Origin: an uncultured Lachnospiraceae bacterium
GTDB taxonomy: Bacteria; Bacillota; Clostridia; Lachnospirales; Lachnospiraceae
NCBI GenBank assembly: GCA_947588845.1
Contig: CANQAR010000043.1
Span: forward strand, 1 to 34,059
DNA: 34,059 nt
Reading direction: 5' to 3'
Below, piece after piece: positions 15,130 to 23,037 of this stretch. Numbering within the stretch: the first letter of the stretch is position 1; every line of letters starts with the position of its first letter. The position numbers and the translations under genes are program-made. The notes under the pieces were generated by a model, which had not been told where the DNA came from, did no database searches, and was given only the letters and a program-made list of their open reading frames with translations.

Positions 15130-18100
15130 TTACTCTTCTTCCAGAACGGTTCCGTCTGCCAGAGTGATGGTATAACCGTTGAAATCAATCGTCCCGTGAT
15201 TGGTCAGGCTTGTAACCGAACAATCTTCGGTCAATGTCCACCTGCTTCCGTTCTCCACGGTAATGACCGCATTGTCATCAACTGCCGCTCCGCCCTGTGC
15301 GTTGTCAACAATGTTGACCGTACCCGTAAAATCACTGTTTCCGGAAAGAATCAGATTCAGACTGGAGACAGTATCGACAACAATATCTCCGTTCAACGAC
15401 TGGTCGGCCGCAGTGAATTCCACCTGTCCGCCGTTCGCTCCTGCAGTACCCCAGCCGCGGGACGCGGAATTGCCGCTTACGTTCAGAAGATATCCATCGC
15501 TGTCCTGATTAACGATCTCCACGCCGCAGAGCTTCACAGCACAATGGGTATTGGTCACATAGAACATATCACCGTTTTCAGAGGTCAGTGTCCCGCCGGT
15601 CATGGTGAACTCGGAAGTCCCTACATCGGCGTCTCCGGACATGGACTGATAGATCATGACATTGTGCACGTTCTCGTCCGAGCTGCTTCCCTTCGTATCG
15701 CTCATATTTCCAGTCACAGCGCAGTTTTCAAGAGCAATGGAATTCTTGCCCTCAATGACGAGCGCCTCGGAATTGTTGGCGGTAAGCGCGGCGTTTTTCA
15801 CGGTGATTGCGGCGGTGGAATATACAGCGGGAGAATTGTACCCGTTTGTCGTGTAGCTGCCGCCGTCCACGTTCACTGTCCCGCCGCCCCGGTCCGAACG
15901 AATCGCCGCGGAGGAATTCCCGGACGTCTCAACAGTCAGGTTGGCTGCGTTCGTTGTGCCGCCGCCGGTTGTCTGGATCCCGCCGGAATTATCCGCTGCG
16001 GTCGTGATTTCGGAATCTAAAATGTTGACCGTGGTCTCGCTGCCATAGCTGAACACACCGTTTCCGTTCTGCGCGGAAGATCTGACCGAAGCGTTCCTGA
16101 TTGTCACTTCCGCGCCGTTCGTCGCGAGCAGAGCTGCGTTCATTCCGTAAAAATCTCCATCCTCCGTATTGGAAGATTTTCCGGCAGGCTTCTCCACCGC
16201 AATTCCATCCAAAGTGACTGCTGCGCCGTCTATCCGCAGAGCGTTTTCATCGTCGCCGGAAGAAATATAATCGGAACCGTTGTATGCTCCATCGTCTGAG
16301 ATCGTGTTTGCGGAAGTTCCCTGCGTCACCTCTCCGGAGCCGCCAAAACTGCCCGGCTGCCCGCCGCTCATTCCACCTGGCTGTTCTCCGTCCGGGAGTG
16401 CTGGCGGTGTCTGCCCATTCCCCGGCTGCTCTCCGTCCGGAAGCTCAGGCTGCGTCTGCCTTTCTTCCGGCTGCTCTCCGTTTGGCTGTTCTCCATCCGG
16501 GAGTGCTGGCGGTGTCTGCCCATTCCCCGGCTGTTCTCCATTCGGGAGCACAGGTGGCGTCTGCTCGTCATTCGCCTGCTCATCCGCCAAAAGTTCCTGT
16601 GCCGTCTGCTCGTCATTCGCCTGCTCATCCGCCAAAAGTTCCTGTGCCGTTTGCTCGTCATCCGCCGAAAGTTCCTGTACCGTCTCTTTGCTCCCCGCGG
16701 AAAACAGCGGTTCAAGAGTATTCGCATATTCTTCAAAAATATCCAGCAAATACGTATCCCAGTGCCGCGCATCCTTTTCAGAGCTGCCGAATACATAGTC
16801 CTCCTGCCCGTAATCAATCACATCAAACCCGGGCATCGCCTTGCTTGCGCCTTTCATTCTGTAGGCCGCAGCGTCGGAGAGGGAAAATGATACGGCAGTG
16901 ATATCCTCCGTATTTACCCATCCACTGATGTCTGTGCCGGTCGCCGCTTCTGCTGTTCCGTTTGCCGTCTGCTTTACCGCCGCAGCTTTCTCGATCGCAG
17001 CTGCACCTTCCACATATTTCCCGTACATCTGATCGACATAGAGGGAGAAAGAATTGCCCAGTACCTCAGAGGGAACATGGCCTCCGTCCCACTGCCATTC
17101 GATCACTGCGTCTACCCCGGCATTCAGCCATGCGATCTGCAGATTCAGGGAGGAAAACATCGACATATCTCCCTCCGAAGCGCCCATGACGATTTTTGTC
17201 CAGACGGGATCATCCGTGCCGTCCGCTCCGATATAGTTCAGAGGGTTATAAAGTTCAACCATGTTATTTCCGTATCGGTCGCCGGCATATACTTCCTGGA
17301 TGTCTTCCTTGTAAGCCTCAACCATATCCATATAGGACTCGTAGGTTGCCGCGTCACTGCTTCCGGTCGCAGATTGTGTCGTTCCGCCGTCAGGTGTCCC
17401 GACAACTTTTCCCCCGCCTCCGGGCATCCTCCCGTCGAGAGCAGCTTCACCGGAATCGCTGATTTCTGCCGGATCGCTGTCGATTCCTGCCAGATCTCCG
17501 TTCATTCCGTCCGACATCTCTCCATTCGGAAGTTCCGGCAACACCTGTCTGTCTCCCGCCTGGCCGCCGCCCATTCTGTCCGGCATCTCTCCATTCGGAA
17601 GTTCCGGCAGCGCCTGTCTGTCTCCCATTTGGGCTATGTCCCCATCTTTTCCAAGCGGACCGTCACCGGTTCCATCCGGCATCTTCCCATTCGGAAATGC
17701 TCCGCCGCGACCGCCGCCTGTTCCGCCAAATCCAGCGCTGCTTTTGGCATAACGGCCCTCAACAAATGCCTTCGCCTTATCCTCACCGCTCATCGCCGCA
17801 GCCGCAGCGTCGCTGAGCGCGGTTCCATCCTCATCAAACCAGGTCCAGTCCTGTGCATAATCGAGATTGTCCAGATACCACTGGAGGTTCTGCGTGAACT
17901 CAGCCAGATACAGGTCAAGATATGTGCCGTAGTAACCGTTGGTGTCCGCATGGTTTTCCGGATCGTATTCGATGGTAAGGGCAACCGTCGAATCAAGTCT
18001 GCCGTCTCCATCCAGGTCAAAACCGACATCGCTTTCTTCTACTGACAAATTTTTCCCATTGATATAATCCATATAGCTTTCGGACAAATATCCGGCAAGC

Positions 18101-19056
18101 TGCTTCTGGAATGGCGTCTTAAAGGAATACTCCGGATCCAGATAATACTCAAAGGCAAGCGCCATATCCGCCTCATACAGGGAAGTGATCGCACTGTATG
18201 CGACACAGCCCCACGCACCATCGGAAATCTCATAGTCCTCGCCGCCGATCGTGACACTTGTGGAATAAGAACCGTCCTCATTTTTATACACACCGACCGC
18301 ACCGGCCTCGATCTGGTAATCATAATAGTCCGGATGATCGGATGTCGCCGCAAACATGGCCGCGTGCGCGCCGCCGCCCGAGCCACCGGTAGAAACGAAG
18401 TAATTCACATTTCCGGGAAGATTGCCAAGCAGGATATTGTACTTCACATAGCGCGCTGCCACTTTCTGATCAACCAGACAGGATGGAGCATCACCGGTAA
18501 AATAAGTATTTCCATCGTCATCCGTCACGCTGTCCTGCTTGCCGCGGTTCCCGCAGGAAACATTGATATATCCGTCCGCGGCGTAAGCAGCAGAGGCGGC
18601 CTGATTGCTCTGCGAACCGTAACCTGCCGCGCCGGTATTCAAAATGACAGGTGCGGTGGCCGCGGTATAAACCTGCCCGTTGGGGCTGGTGACCTGCGCG
18701 TCATAGTCAATAACCAGCGATCCTTTCACTGCTTCGGAAGCATTCTCTGCCGCAATATCAGCCTCTCCGTCGCCATCCGTGTCAATGCCGGTCACATAAG
18801 CGCCCGGAACGCAGACTGACACTCCCTGCTGCTCTGGCAGCTCCGGACAGGCAGATGCCGGCACCGGGGAGAGCACCCACGCGTCGGCATCTGCCGAGTA
18901 AGCCCATTCCTGATCTTCATTATTTGCAAGGTTTAAGGTTTTCTCAATGTACTCTCTGTCGGAAACCTCACTATCCCCCATCTTCGCGCAAACGCAAAGC
19001 GGCGCCATAAGTGCCAGCACAAAAGCAGCCGCTGTGAATCGTATCTCCCGTTTCAT
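15130..19056 (-). CDS. Secreted tannase-like hydrolase fused to a beta-helix adhesin-like domain
   Basis: 1308 residues, ATG at 19056 behind GGAGG. Signal peptide 1-24 ends in CVCA. Residues about 100-444 and 571-690 together resemble a bacterial tannase-type alpha/beta hydrolase: nucleophile motif TGGSGGGAHA (Ser226), a candidate Asp630 in ASEGDMS and His660 in WDGGHVP. Asp-rich DTDGDGEAD (92-100) and DLDGDGRLD (347-355) are probable calcium loops. A Gly/Pro/Asn-rich insert (about 445-570) splits the hydrolase fold. A second repetitive linker (790-905) precedes a right-handed beta-helix-like region (about 918-1308) with repeated short strands. It has no LPXTG or membrane anchor. A galloyl or other aryl ester is a possible substrate. 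The catalytic assignment rests on motif order and spacing. Confidence 0.72.
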   Translation of the reverse strand: MKREIRFTAAAFVLALMAPLCVCAKMGDSEVSDREYIEKTLNLANNEDQEWAYSADADAWVLSPVPASACPELPEQQGVSVCVPGAYVTGIDTDGDGEADIAAENASEAVKGSLVIDYDAQVTSPNGQVYTAATAPVILNTGAAGYGSQSNQAASAAYAADGYINVSCGNRGKQDSVTDDDGNTYFTGDAPSCLVDQKVAARYVKYNILLGNLPGNVNYFVSTGGSGGGAHAAMFAATSDHPDYYDYQIEAGAVGVYKNEDGSYSTSVTIGGEDYEISDGAWGCVAYSAITSLYEADMALAFEYYLDPEYSFKTPFQKQLAGYLSESYMDYINGKNLSVEESDVGFDLDGDGRLDSTVALTIEYDPENHADTNGYYGTYLDLYLAEFTQNLQWYLDNLDYAQDWTWFDEDGTALSDAAAAAMSGEDKAKAFVEGRYAKSSAGFGGTGGGRGGAFPNGKMPDGTGDGPLGKDGDIAQMGDRQALPELPNGEMPDRMGGGQAGDRQVLPELPNGEMSDGMNGDLAGIDSDPAEISDSGEAALDGRMPGGGGKVVGTPDGGTTQSATGSSDAATYESYMDMVEAYKEDIQEVYAGDRYGNNMVELYNPLNYIGADGTDDPVWTKIVMGASEGDMSMFSSLNLQIAWLNAGVDAVIEWQWDGGHVPSEVLGNSFSLYVDQMYGKYVEGAAAIEKAAAVKQTANGTAEAATGTDISGWVNTEDITAVSFSLSDAAAYRMKGASKAMPGFDVIDYGQEDYVFGSSEKDARHWDTYLLDIFEEYANTLEPLFSAGSKETVQELSADDEQTAQELLADEQANDEQTAQELLADEQANDEQTPPVLPNGEQPGNGQTPPALPDGEQPNGEQPEERQTQPELPDGEQPGNGQTPPALPDGEQPGGMSGGQPGSFGGSGEVTQGTSANTISDDGAYNGSDYISSGDDENALRIDGAAVTLDGIAVEKPAGKSSNTEDGDFYGMNAALLATNGAEVTIRNASVRSSAQNGNGVFSYGSETTVNILDSEITTAADNSGGIQTTGGGTTNAANLTVETSGNSSAAIRSDRGGGTVNVDGGSYTTNGYNSPAVYSTAAITVKNAALTANNSEALVIEGKNSIALENCAVTGNMSDTKGSSSDENVHNVMIYQSMSGDADVGTSEFTMTGGTLTSENGDMFYVTNTHCAVKLCGVEIVNQDSDGYLLNVSGNSASRGWGTAGANGGQVEFTAADQSLNGDIVVDTVSSLNLILSGNSDFTGTVNIVDNAQGGAAVDDNAVITVENGSRWTLTEDCSVTSLTNHGTIDFNGYTITLADGTVLEEE
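16378..16527 (-). repeat. Duplicated linker block in the secreted hydrolase gene
   Basis: The block encoding GNGQTPPALPDGEQP occurs at residues 844-858 and 879-893 (nucleotides 16483-16527 and 16378-16422), 105 bp apart, inside a Pro/Gly/Gln-rich linker. Variants of the LPDGEQP core also occur between them. Such repeats can expand or contract by slippage and change spacer length. Confidence 0.75.
16567..16656 (-). repeat. Two 45-bp tandem units in the hydrolase linker
   Basis: Residues 801-830 are two exact copies of EQTAQELLADEQAND, near-identical at the DNA level. A partial third copy (SADDEQTAQEL pattern) lies upstream. The unit is acidic and helical in character, unlike the Pro-rich block that follows. 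Confidence 0.85.
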
Positions 19057-19180
19057 AAACGAACCTCCTCATTATTTTGAACTATGTCAGCTACGACAGA
19101 ATACCCTGTGAATACGGAAGATTTGTGATAAAAATTTGAAATCTGTGTGAACGGTACAGTTCGAAAGAAAAATGCCTGAA

Positions 19181-20896
19181 TTACATCTGCCTGCTTAACT
19201 CTGCTTTACAGTTCTTCTTACAAAACGCAATCCCGTATTTCACAATCTTTTTCATTCCGTCCTTTATAAGCGCCGCGTCATACTGTTTTCTTTCGATCTG
19301 CTCAAGAGCCGCGGCGCATCCTTTTTCGAGATTGCCGTCCTGCGCGTATTTAGTCTCGATCACCACGCCGGTCCTCTGCGGCGTCTGGATCAGTATATCA
19401 CTGTAACCCTCTCCCGATTCCGCATTGGATTTGATTTCCCATTCTGTCTCATATTGCAGAAGTCCCAGAAGCATGCCATGATAGAAATTCTCTTTTCTGT
19501 CTTTACTGACCGCGGTGTCGCGGATACTGATCGAATTCCACAGATACGCATTCATCATCTCCTCGATCAAAACAGCATCTCCGTCCGGAAATGCCCGGCA
19601 GAACCGCTCCAGCTTCTTCGTATCTGCCCTGGTTGTCTCGTTAAACCATTCCCTGATCTGGCTGATAAACAAAGAGCGGATCTCCCGGTTGGGAATACGC
19701 AGACTGTACCGATCCACTCCGTCAGCCAGATCCGGCCGGCCGTTCTGCGTCAGGTATCCCGTGGTAAACAGCACGCTCCAGAGATTATCAATCGAATGGT
19801 CAAGCTCACTGTAAGTCAGTTCCTGATTCACGGGCTTGACGATGCTCTCCCCTGCAATCAGCCGTTCCATCTCATTTTTTGTCTCCCGTCCAGCCTTCCC
19901 GATAAAGCGCCGGACCATGGCATTTCCACTGGTATTTGCCCAGTAATTCCGTGGAACCGCATTTCTGTCTTTCAGCAAGGCCTGCACATATCGGGCAACA
20001 TCCCAGGGACAGTAAACCGATCTTCCGCCAAACTGATAACCGTCATACCATTCCTGTATCGTCTCAAAAGCATCCTCCTGCCCGTAAAAAGACAGCAGTT
20101 CCTTTACCTCCTGCTCCGTAAATCCGAAGCTGTCATTGAAATTCGGATCTGTAACCGTCATTACATTCAGATTGTTCAGCCCCGTAAAAATGCTCTCCTT
20201 TGCGATGCGCAGGCACCCCGTCAGAACGGCAAAGTGAAGACTGTCATTGCTTTTGAGCACATTGCCAAACAGACTGCGGATCAGAGAAACCATTTCCTCA
20301 TAGTACCCCGCCTGGAATGCTTTTTCCAGAGGAACATCATACTCATCGATCAGCAGGATCACCTTCTGTCCAAAATGCCTGGCCAGAAGCTGGGTAAGCG
20401 TATGGAGACTCTCCACAAGCATGGCATCTGTCATTGTAAATATGGCGTTCTGCGAGTTTCCCACATCAATCAGCTGCAAATACATCGCCCGCTCCTGTAA
20501 AGACAGTCTGTCGCTGTCCGCCAGAAAACCAAAGCGCAGCGCCTCTTTTCCGATCAGTCCGCGCAGCGCCGCACACGCACTCTGAAAATTCAGTCCGTCC
20601 ACACTCTTCAGCGTGACAGAAATCACCGGATACTGCCCCATATATTTCTCACATAATTCCCTTTCCTGCGAGATCTTCAGCCCGTCAAACAAAGTTTTGT
20701 CGCATCCGATCTCAAAAAACGCTTTCAGCATACTCAGAATGAGGGTCTTCCCAAAACGGCGCGGCCGGGTGAAAAGATTCACTTTCCCCCAGCTGTCCAG
20801 AAGCTCCGCGATAAACATTGTCTTATCCACGTAATAAAAATCCTGCGATGAAAACTCTTCAAAATTTTCGATACCGACCGGAAGCTTTTTTCTCAT
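19181..20896 (-). CDS. AAA-ATPase-like / PD-(D/E)XK nuclease family protein
   Basis: 571 residues from ATG 20896, which has GGGAGG 8 nt upstream; the frame is open to 20920 but that start has no such site. N-terminal ATPase domain with TRPRRFGKT (43-51) as the nucleotide-binding loop and VILLIDEYD (about 190) as Walker B. The C-terminal domain has GYSDILIQ, then VVIETKYAQD, the D...ExK pattern of a PD-(D/E)XK nuclease. This two-domain type is common and often multicopy in gut Bacteroidetes and Firmicutes, and its role is not established. It is a single gene with its own near-consensus promoter (20946-20974). Confidence 0.85.
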   Translation of the reverse strand: MRKKLPVGIENFEEFSSQDFYYVDKTMFIAELLDSWGKVNLFTRPRRFGKTLILSMLKAFFEIGCDKTLFDGLKISQERELCEKYMGQYPVISVTLKSVDGLNFQSACAALRGLIGKEALRFGFLADSDRLSLQERAMYLQLIDVGNSQNAIFTMTDAMLVESLHTLTQLLARHFGQKVILLIDEYDVPLEKAFQAGYYEEMVSLIRSLFGNVLKSNDSLHFAVLTGCLRIAKESIFTGLNNLNVMTVTDPNFNDSFGFTEQEVKELLSFYGQEDAFETIQEWYDGYQFGGRSVYCPWDVARYVQALLKDRNAVPRNYWANTSGNAMVRRFIGKAGRETKNEMERLIAGESIVKPVNQELTYSELDHSIDNLWSVLFTTGYLTQNGRPDLADGVDRYSLRIPNREIRSLFISQIREWFNETTRADTKKLERFCRAFPDGDAVLIEEMMNAYLWNSISIRDTAVSKDRKENFYHGMLLGLLQYETEWEIKSNAESGEGYSDILIQTPQRTGVVIETKYAQDGNLEKGCAAALEQIERKQYDAALIKDGMKKIVKYGIAFCKKNCKAELSRQM

Positions 20897-20945
20897 GCGC
20901 TCTGCCTCCCTTTCGTTCAAGCTTTTCCCAACATTCCCATTTTTA

Positions 20946-20974
20946 ATTATAATATACTGTTATTGCCGTTTCAA
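20946..20974 (-). promoter_or_regulatory. Near-consensus sigma-A promoter
   Basis: Minus strand TTGAAA (20969-20974), exactly 17 nt, TATAAT (20946-20951), about 50 bp upstream of the AAA/PD-(D/E)XK gene. Confidence 0.75.
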
Positions 20975-21007
20975 CGTAATTCTTTTCTACCCCTCTGCGC
21001 AATCCCA

Positions 21008-21037
21008 TTGACTGTCAAATACCCGTTATGATAGATT
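21008..21037 (+). promoter_or_regulatory. Sigma-A-like promoter of the HAD phosphatase
   Basis: TTGACT (21008-21013), 18 nt, TAGATT (21032-21037), then a GAGGTG ribosome binding site and ATG at 21071. Transcribed away from the promoter at 20946-20974. Confidence 0.55.
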
Positions 21038-21070
21038 ATAAAAAACATGATCTACAATGAGGTGATACGA

Positions 21071-21904
21071 ATGAGCAAAATTATTTTTATCGACGTTGAC
21101 GGAACTCTGATAAATTACGCCTGCCAGCTGCCGGATTCCGCGCGAACCGCGATCCGTCAGGCAAGGGCGAACGGCCACCGCGTCTACATATGCACCGGCC
21201 GTTCAGAGGCGGAGATTTACGATTATATCTGGGAGATCGGGCTGGACGGCATGATTGGCGGAAATGGGAGCTACGTCAAAGACGGCGGCCAGGTAGTTAT
21301 GTGGCAGCACATCACGCTGGAACAGTGCAGGCACATCGTTGACTGGCTGCATGGACGCGGACTGGAGTTCTATCTGGAGGCCAACAGCGGACTGTACGCC
21401 TCCGAACATTTCGAGGAAAAAGGCGCTCCCGTCATTCAGGAATATATGGGACGCAAGGGACAGGACAGCGGGGATATCTCGATACGCGCCGCCTTTCCCC
21501 TGATGATTTTCGGGGAGACAAACCTGTACAGAGATGACCTGAGCAAGGTCAGCTTTATCCTTGGCAGCTATCAGGATCATCTGGATTCCATCCAGGAATT
21601 TCCGGATCTCCAGGCCGGCACCTGGGGCGGACAAGGAGAAACTGCCCTGTTCGGAGATCTCAGTGTAAAGAATATCGATAAAGGACACGCAGTCGATGTG
21701 CTGCTGAAGCATCTGGGAGCCTCCATCGAGGACACCTTCGCGTTTGGAGATGCCAAAGTGGATATCCCGATGCTGAAGAAATGCGCGGTCGGCGTCGCTG
21801 TCGCAAGCGGCGGCGATGAGATCAAGGCCGCCGCCGATTATGTGACGGATTCTGTGGATGACGACGGCATATACAATGCCTTTAAACACTTTCATCTGAT
21901 TTGA
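21071..21904 (+). CDS. Cof-type HAD-family phosphatase
   Basis: 277 residues. Motif I is IFIDVDGTLI with nucleophile Asp8 and Asp10. Motif II is ICTGRS, and motif IV is FGDAKVDIPML near the C-terminus. The large cap domain between motifs II and III is of the Cof/YbjI type, whose members dephosphorylate sugar phosphates, PLP or nucleotides. ATG at 21071 is preferred over 21047 because GAGGTG lies 6 nt upstream. Monocistronic; it faces the dehydrogenase gene tail to tail. Substrate not readable. Confidence 0.88.
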   Translation: MSKIIFIDVDGTLINYACQLPDSARTAIRQARANGHRVYICTGRSEAEIYDYIWEIGLDGMIGGNGSYVKDGGQVVMWQHITLEQCRHIVDWLHGRGLEFYLEANSGLYASEHFEEKGAPVIQEYMGRKGQDSGDISIRAAFPLMIFGETNLYRDDLSKVSFILGSYQDHLDSIQEFPDLQAGTWGGQGETALFGDLSVKNIDKGHAVDVLLKHLGASIEDTFAFGDAKVDIPMLKKCAVGVAVASGGDEIKAAADYVTDSVDDDGIYNAFKHFHLI

Positions 21905-21906
21905 AG

Positions 21907-21919
21907 CTGGCAGTTCCTG
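21907..21919 (+). terminator. Small hairpin after the phosphatase gene
   Basis: GGCAG and CTGCC around a 3-nt loop just after the stop at 21904, followed by AAAATATTC. Weak; there is no real T run. It lies between convergent genes. Confidence 0.3.
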
Positions 21920-21975
21920 CCAAAATATTCAAGGGAGAATCCTGCGTACCGGATCCCGTGTAATCTCCTGCTCTG

Positions 21976-22959
21976 TCAATTCACAACATTTTCCGGTCGT
22001 CTCCCTGAAGCGACATCTTCAAATGCTTTCCAGATATTCCGGTGGGCTTTCTTAAACGTGTTGGTCGTGATCCCCGCAATATGTGGAGAGAACAGGATTT
22101 TCTCCCTGATTCCTTCCGGCAGGGTTACCAGCGGATGATCCGCCTGTACCGGCTCCGGCGCAACGGTATCCAGCCCGGCTCCGGCAATCCATCCCTCGCT
22201 CAGCGCCTTGCAGAGCGCTCCATTATCCACAATTTCACCCCTTGAGGTATTGATCAGATAAGCGGTTTTTTTCATCCTTCTCAGAAAGTCTTCATCCACC
22301 ATCTTTTCCGTATCCGGAGTGACCGGCACGTGAATACTTACCATATCGCACGTGGAAATCAGTTCCGGCAGTTCCAGCCAGGAAACGCCGTACTCCGCCT
22401 CCAGCTCCGGAGACTTCCGGCTGGTCGCATGGTAATACACCTCACATCCGAAGGGGCGAAGCCGTACGGCCAGAGCTTTCGCAATATCTCCAAACCCGAT
22501 CAGACCGACGCGGCAGTCCCCGAATTCCGTGATTCCTTCCACCATCATTTTTTCTTTCATCTGGATCTGCCTGCCTTCACGGACATCCCGATCACCCGAA
22601 ACAACATTCCGAAGCAGTCCCAGCATTAGGAGAATGGTCTGTTCCGCAACCGCAGAAGCATTAATTCCTTTATTATTGCACACAAAGACTCCGCACTCTG
22701 CGGCAGCTTTCAGATCAATGCCATTATAGGCGACTCCCTCCGAATGAATGACTTTCAGAGACGGCATTTCTCTGATCAGCTCCGCCGGTACTCTGGCAAT
22801 CGCATCCACCGCGATAAAATCTGCGTCAGAAGCCGCCGCAAGCATTTCCTTCACAGGCGTTTTCAGATCAGCATAAATCTTTTCCACAGAACCGGCAAAG
22901 TCTGTGTCCGGACAGTATTTCTCATAGCGTTCCTTCTGACCAATAATCAAAACTTTCAT
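21976..22959 (-). CDS. D-isomer-specific 2-hydroxyacid dehydrogenase
   Basis: 327 residues from ATG 22959; the frame is open to a TTG at 22998, but the MKVLIIG start and the AAGGAGG site upstream fit 22959. NAD-binding Rossmann motif GLIGFGDIA (153-160). Catalytic Arg240 (INTSRGEIV), Glu269 (TVAPEP) and His293 (FSPHIAG) are all present. Oxidises or reduces 2-hydroxy acids with NAD(P); candidates include D-3-phosphoglycerate, D-lactate or glyoxylate-like substrates. VanH-type D-lactate dehydrogenases belong to the same family, but no D-Ala-D-Lac ligase is nearby, so a resistance role is not supported. Confidence 0.9.
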   Translation of the reverse strand: MKVLIIGQKERYEKYCPDTDFAGSVEKIYADLKTPVKEMLAAASDADFIAVDAIARVPAELIREMPSLKVIHSEGVAYNGIDLKAAAECGVFVCNNKGINASAVAEQTILLMLGLLRNVVSGDRDVREGRQIQMKEKMMVEGITEFGDCRVGLIGFGDIAKALAVRLRPFGCEVYYHATSRKSPELEAEYGVSWLELPELISTCDMVSIHVPVTPDTEKMVDEDFLRRMKKTAYLINTSRGEIVDNGALCKALSEGWIAGAGLDTVAPEPVQADHPLVTLPEGIREKILFSPHIAGITTNTFKKAHRNIWKAFEDVASGRRPENVVN

Positions 22960-23037
22960 AAACTGTTTTTTCCTCCTTATTGCCCGCAGGCTTTTCAATT
23001 CCTATCTTACCACGGGCCGGACTGTAAAACAAGCAGA

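Noticed and set aside
15196-16020. Long plus-strand open frames across the beta-helix part of the secreted hydrolase gene
   Set aside because: They lie opposite a gene with strong repeat and domain evidence, lack ribosome binding sites and read as low-complexity sequence. They are shadows of the minus-strand gene.
16280-16901. Plus-strand frames rich in Ser/Cys and Ala/His across the linker repeats
   Set aside because: They are caused by the repeats of the minus-strand linker and have no independent start or domain.
19454-20500. A 348-residue plus-strand frame inside the AAA/PD-(D/E)XK gene
   Set aside because: The minus-strand gene has clear Walker and nuclease motifs and a consensus promoter. 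The plus frame has none.
21976-22959. VanH-type D-lactate dehydrogenase of a vancomycin-resistance cluster
   Set aside because: The family fits, but there is no VanA/B-type ligase, VanX or VanY nearby. The VanRS-like pairs are far off and next to ABC transporters.
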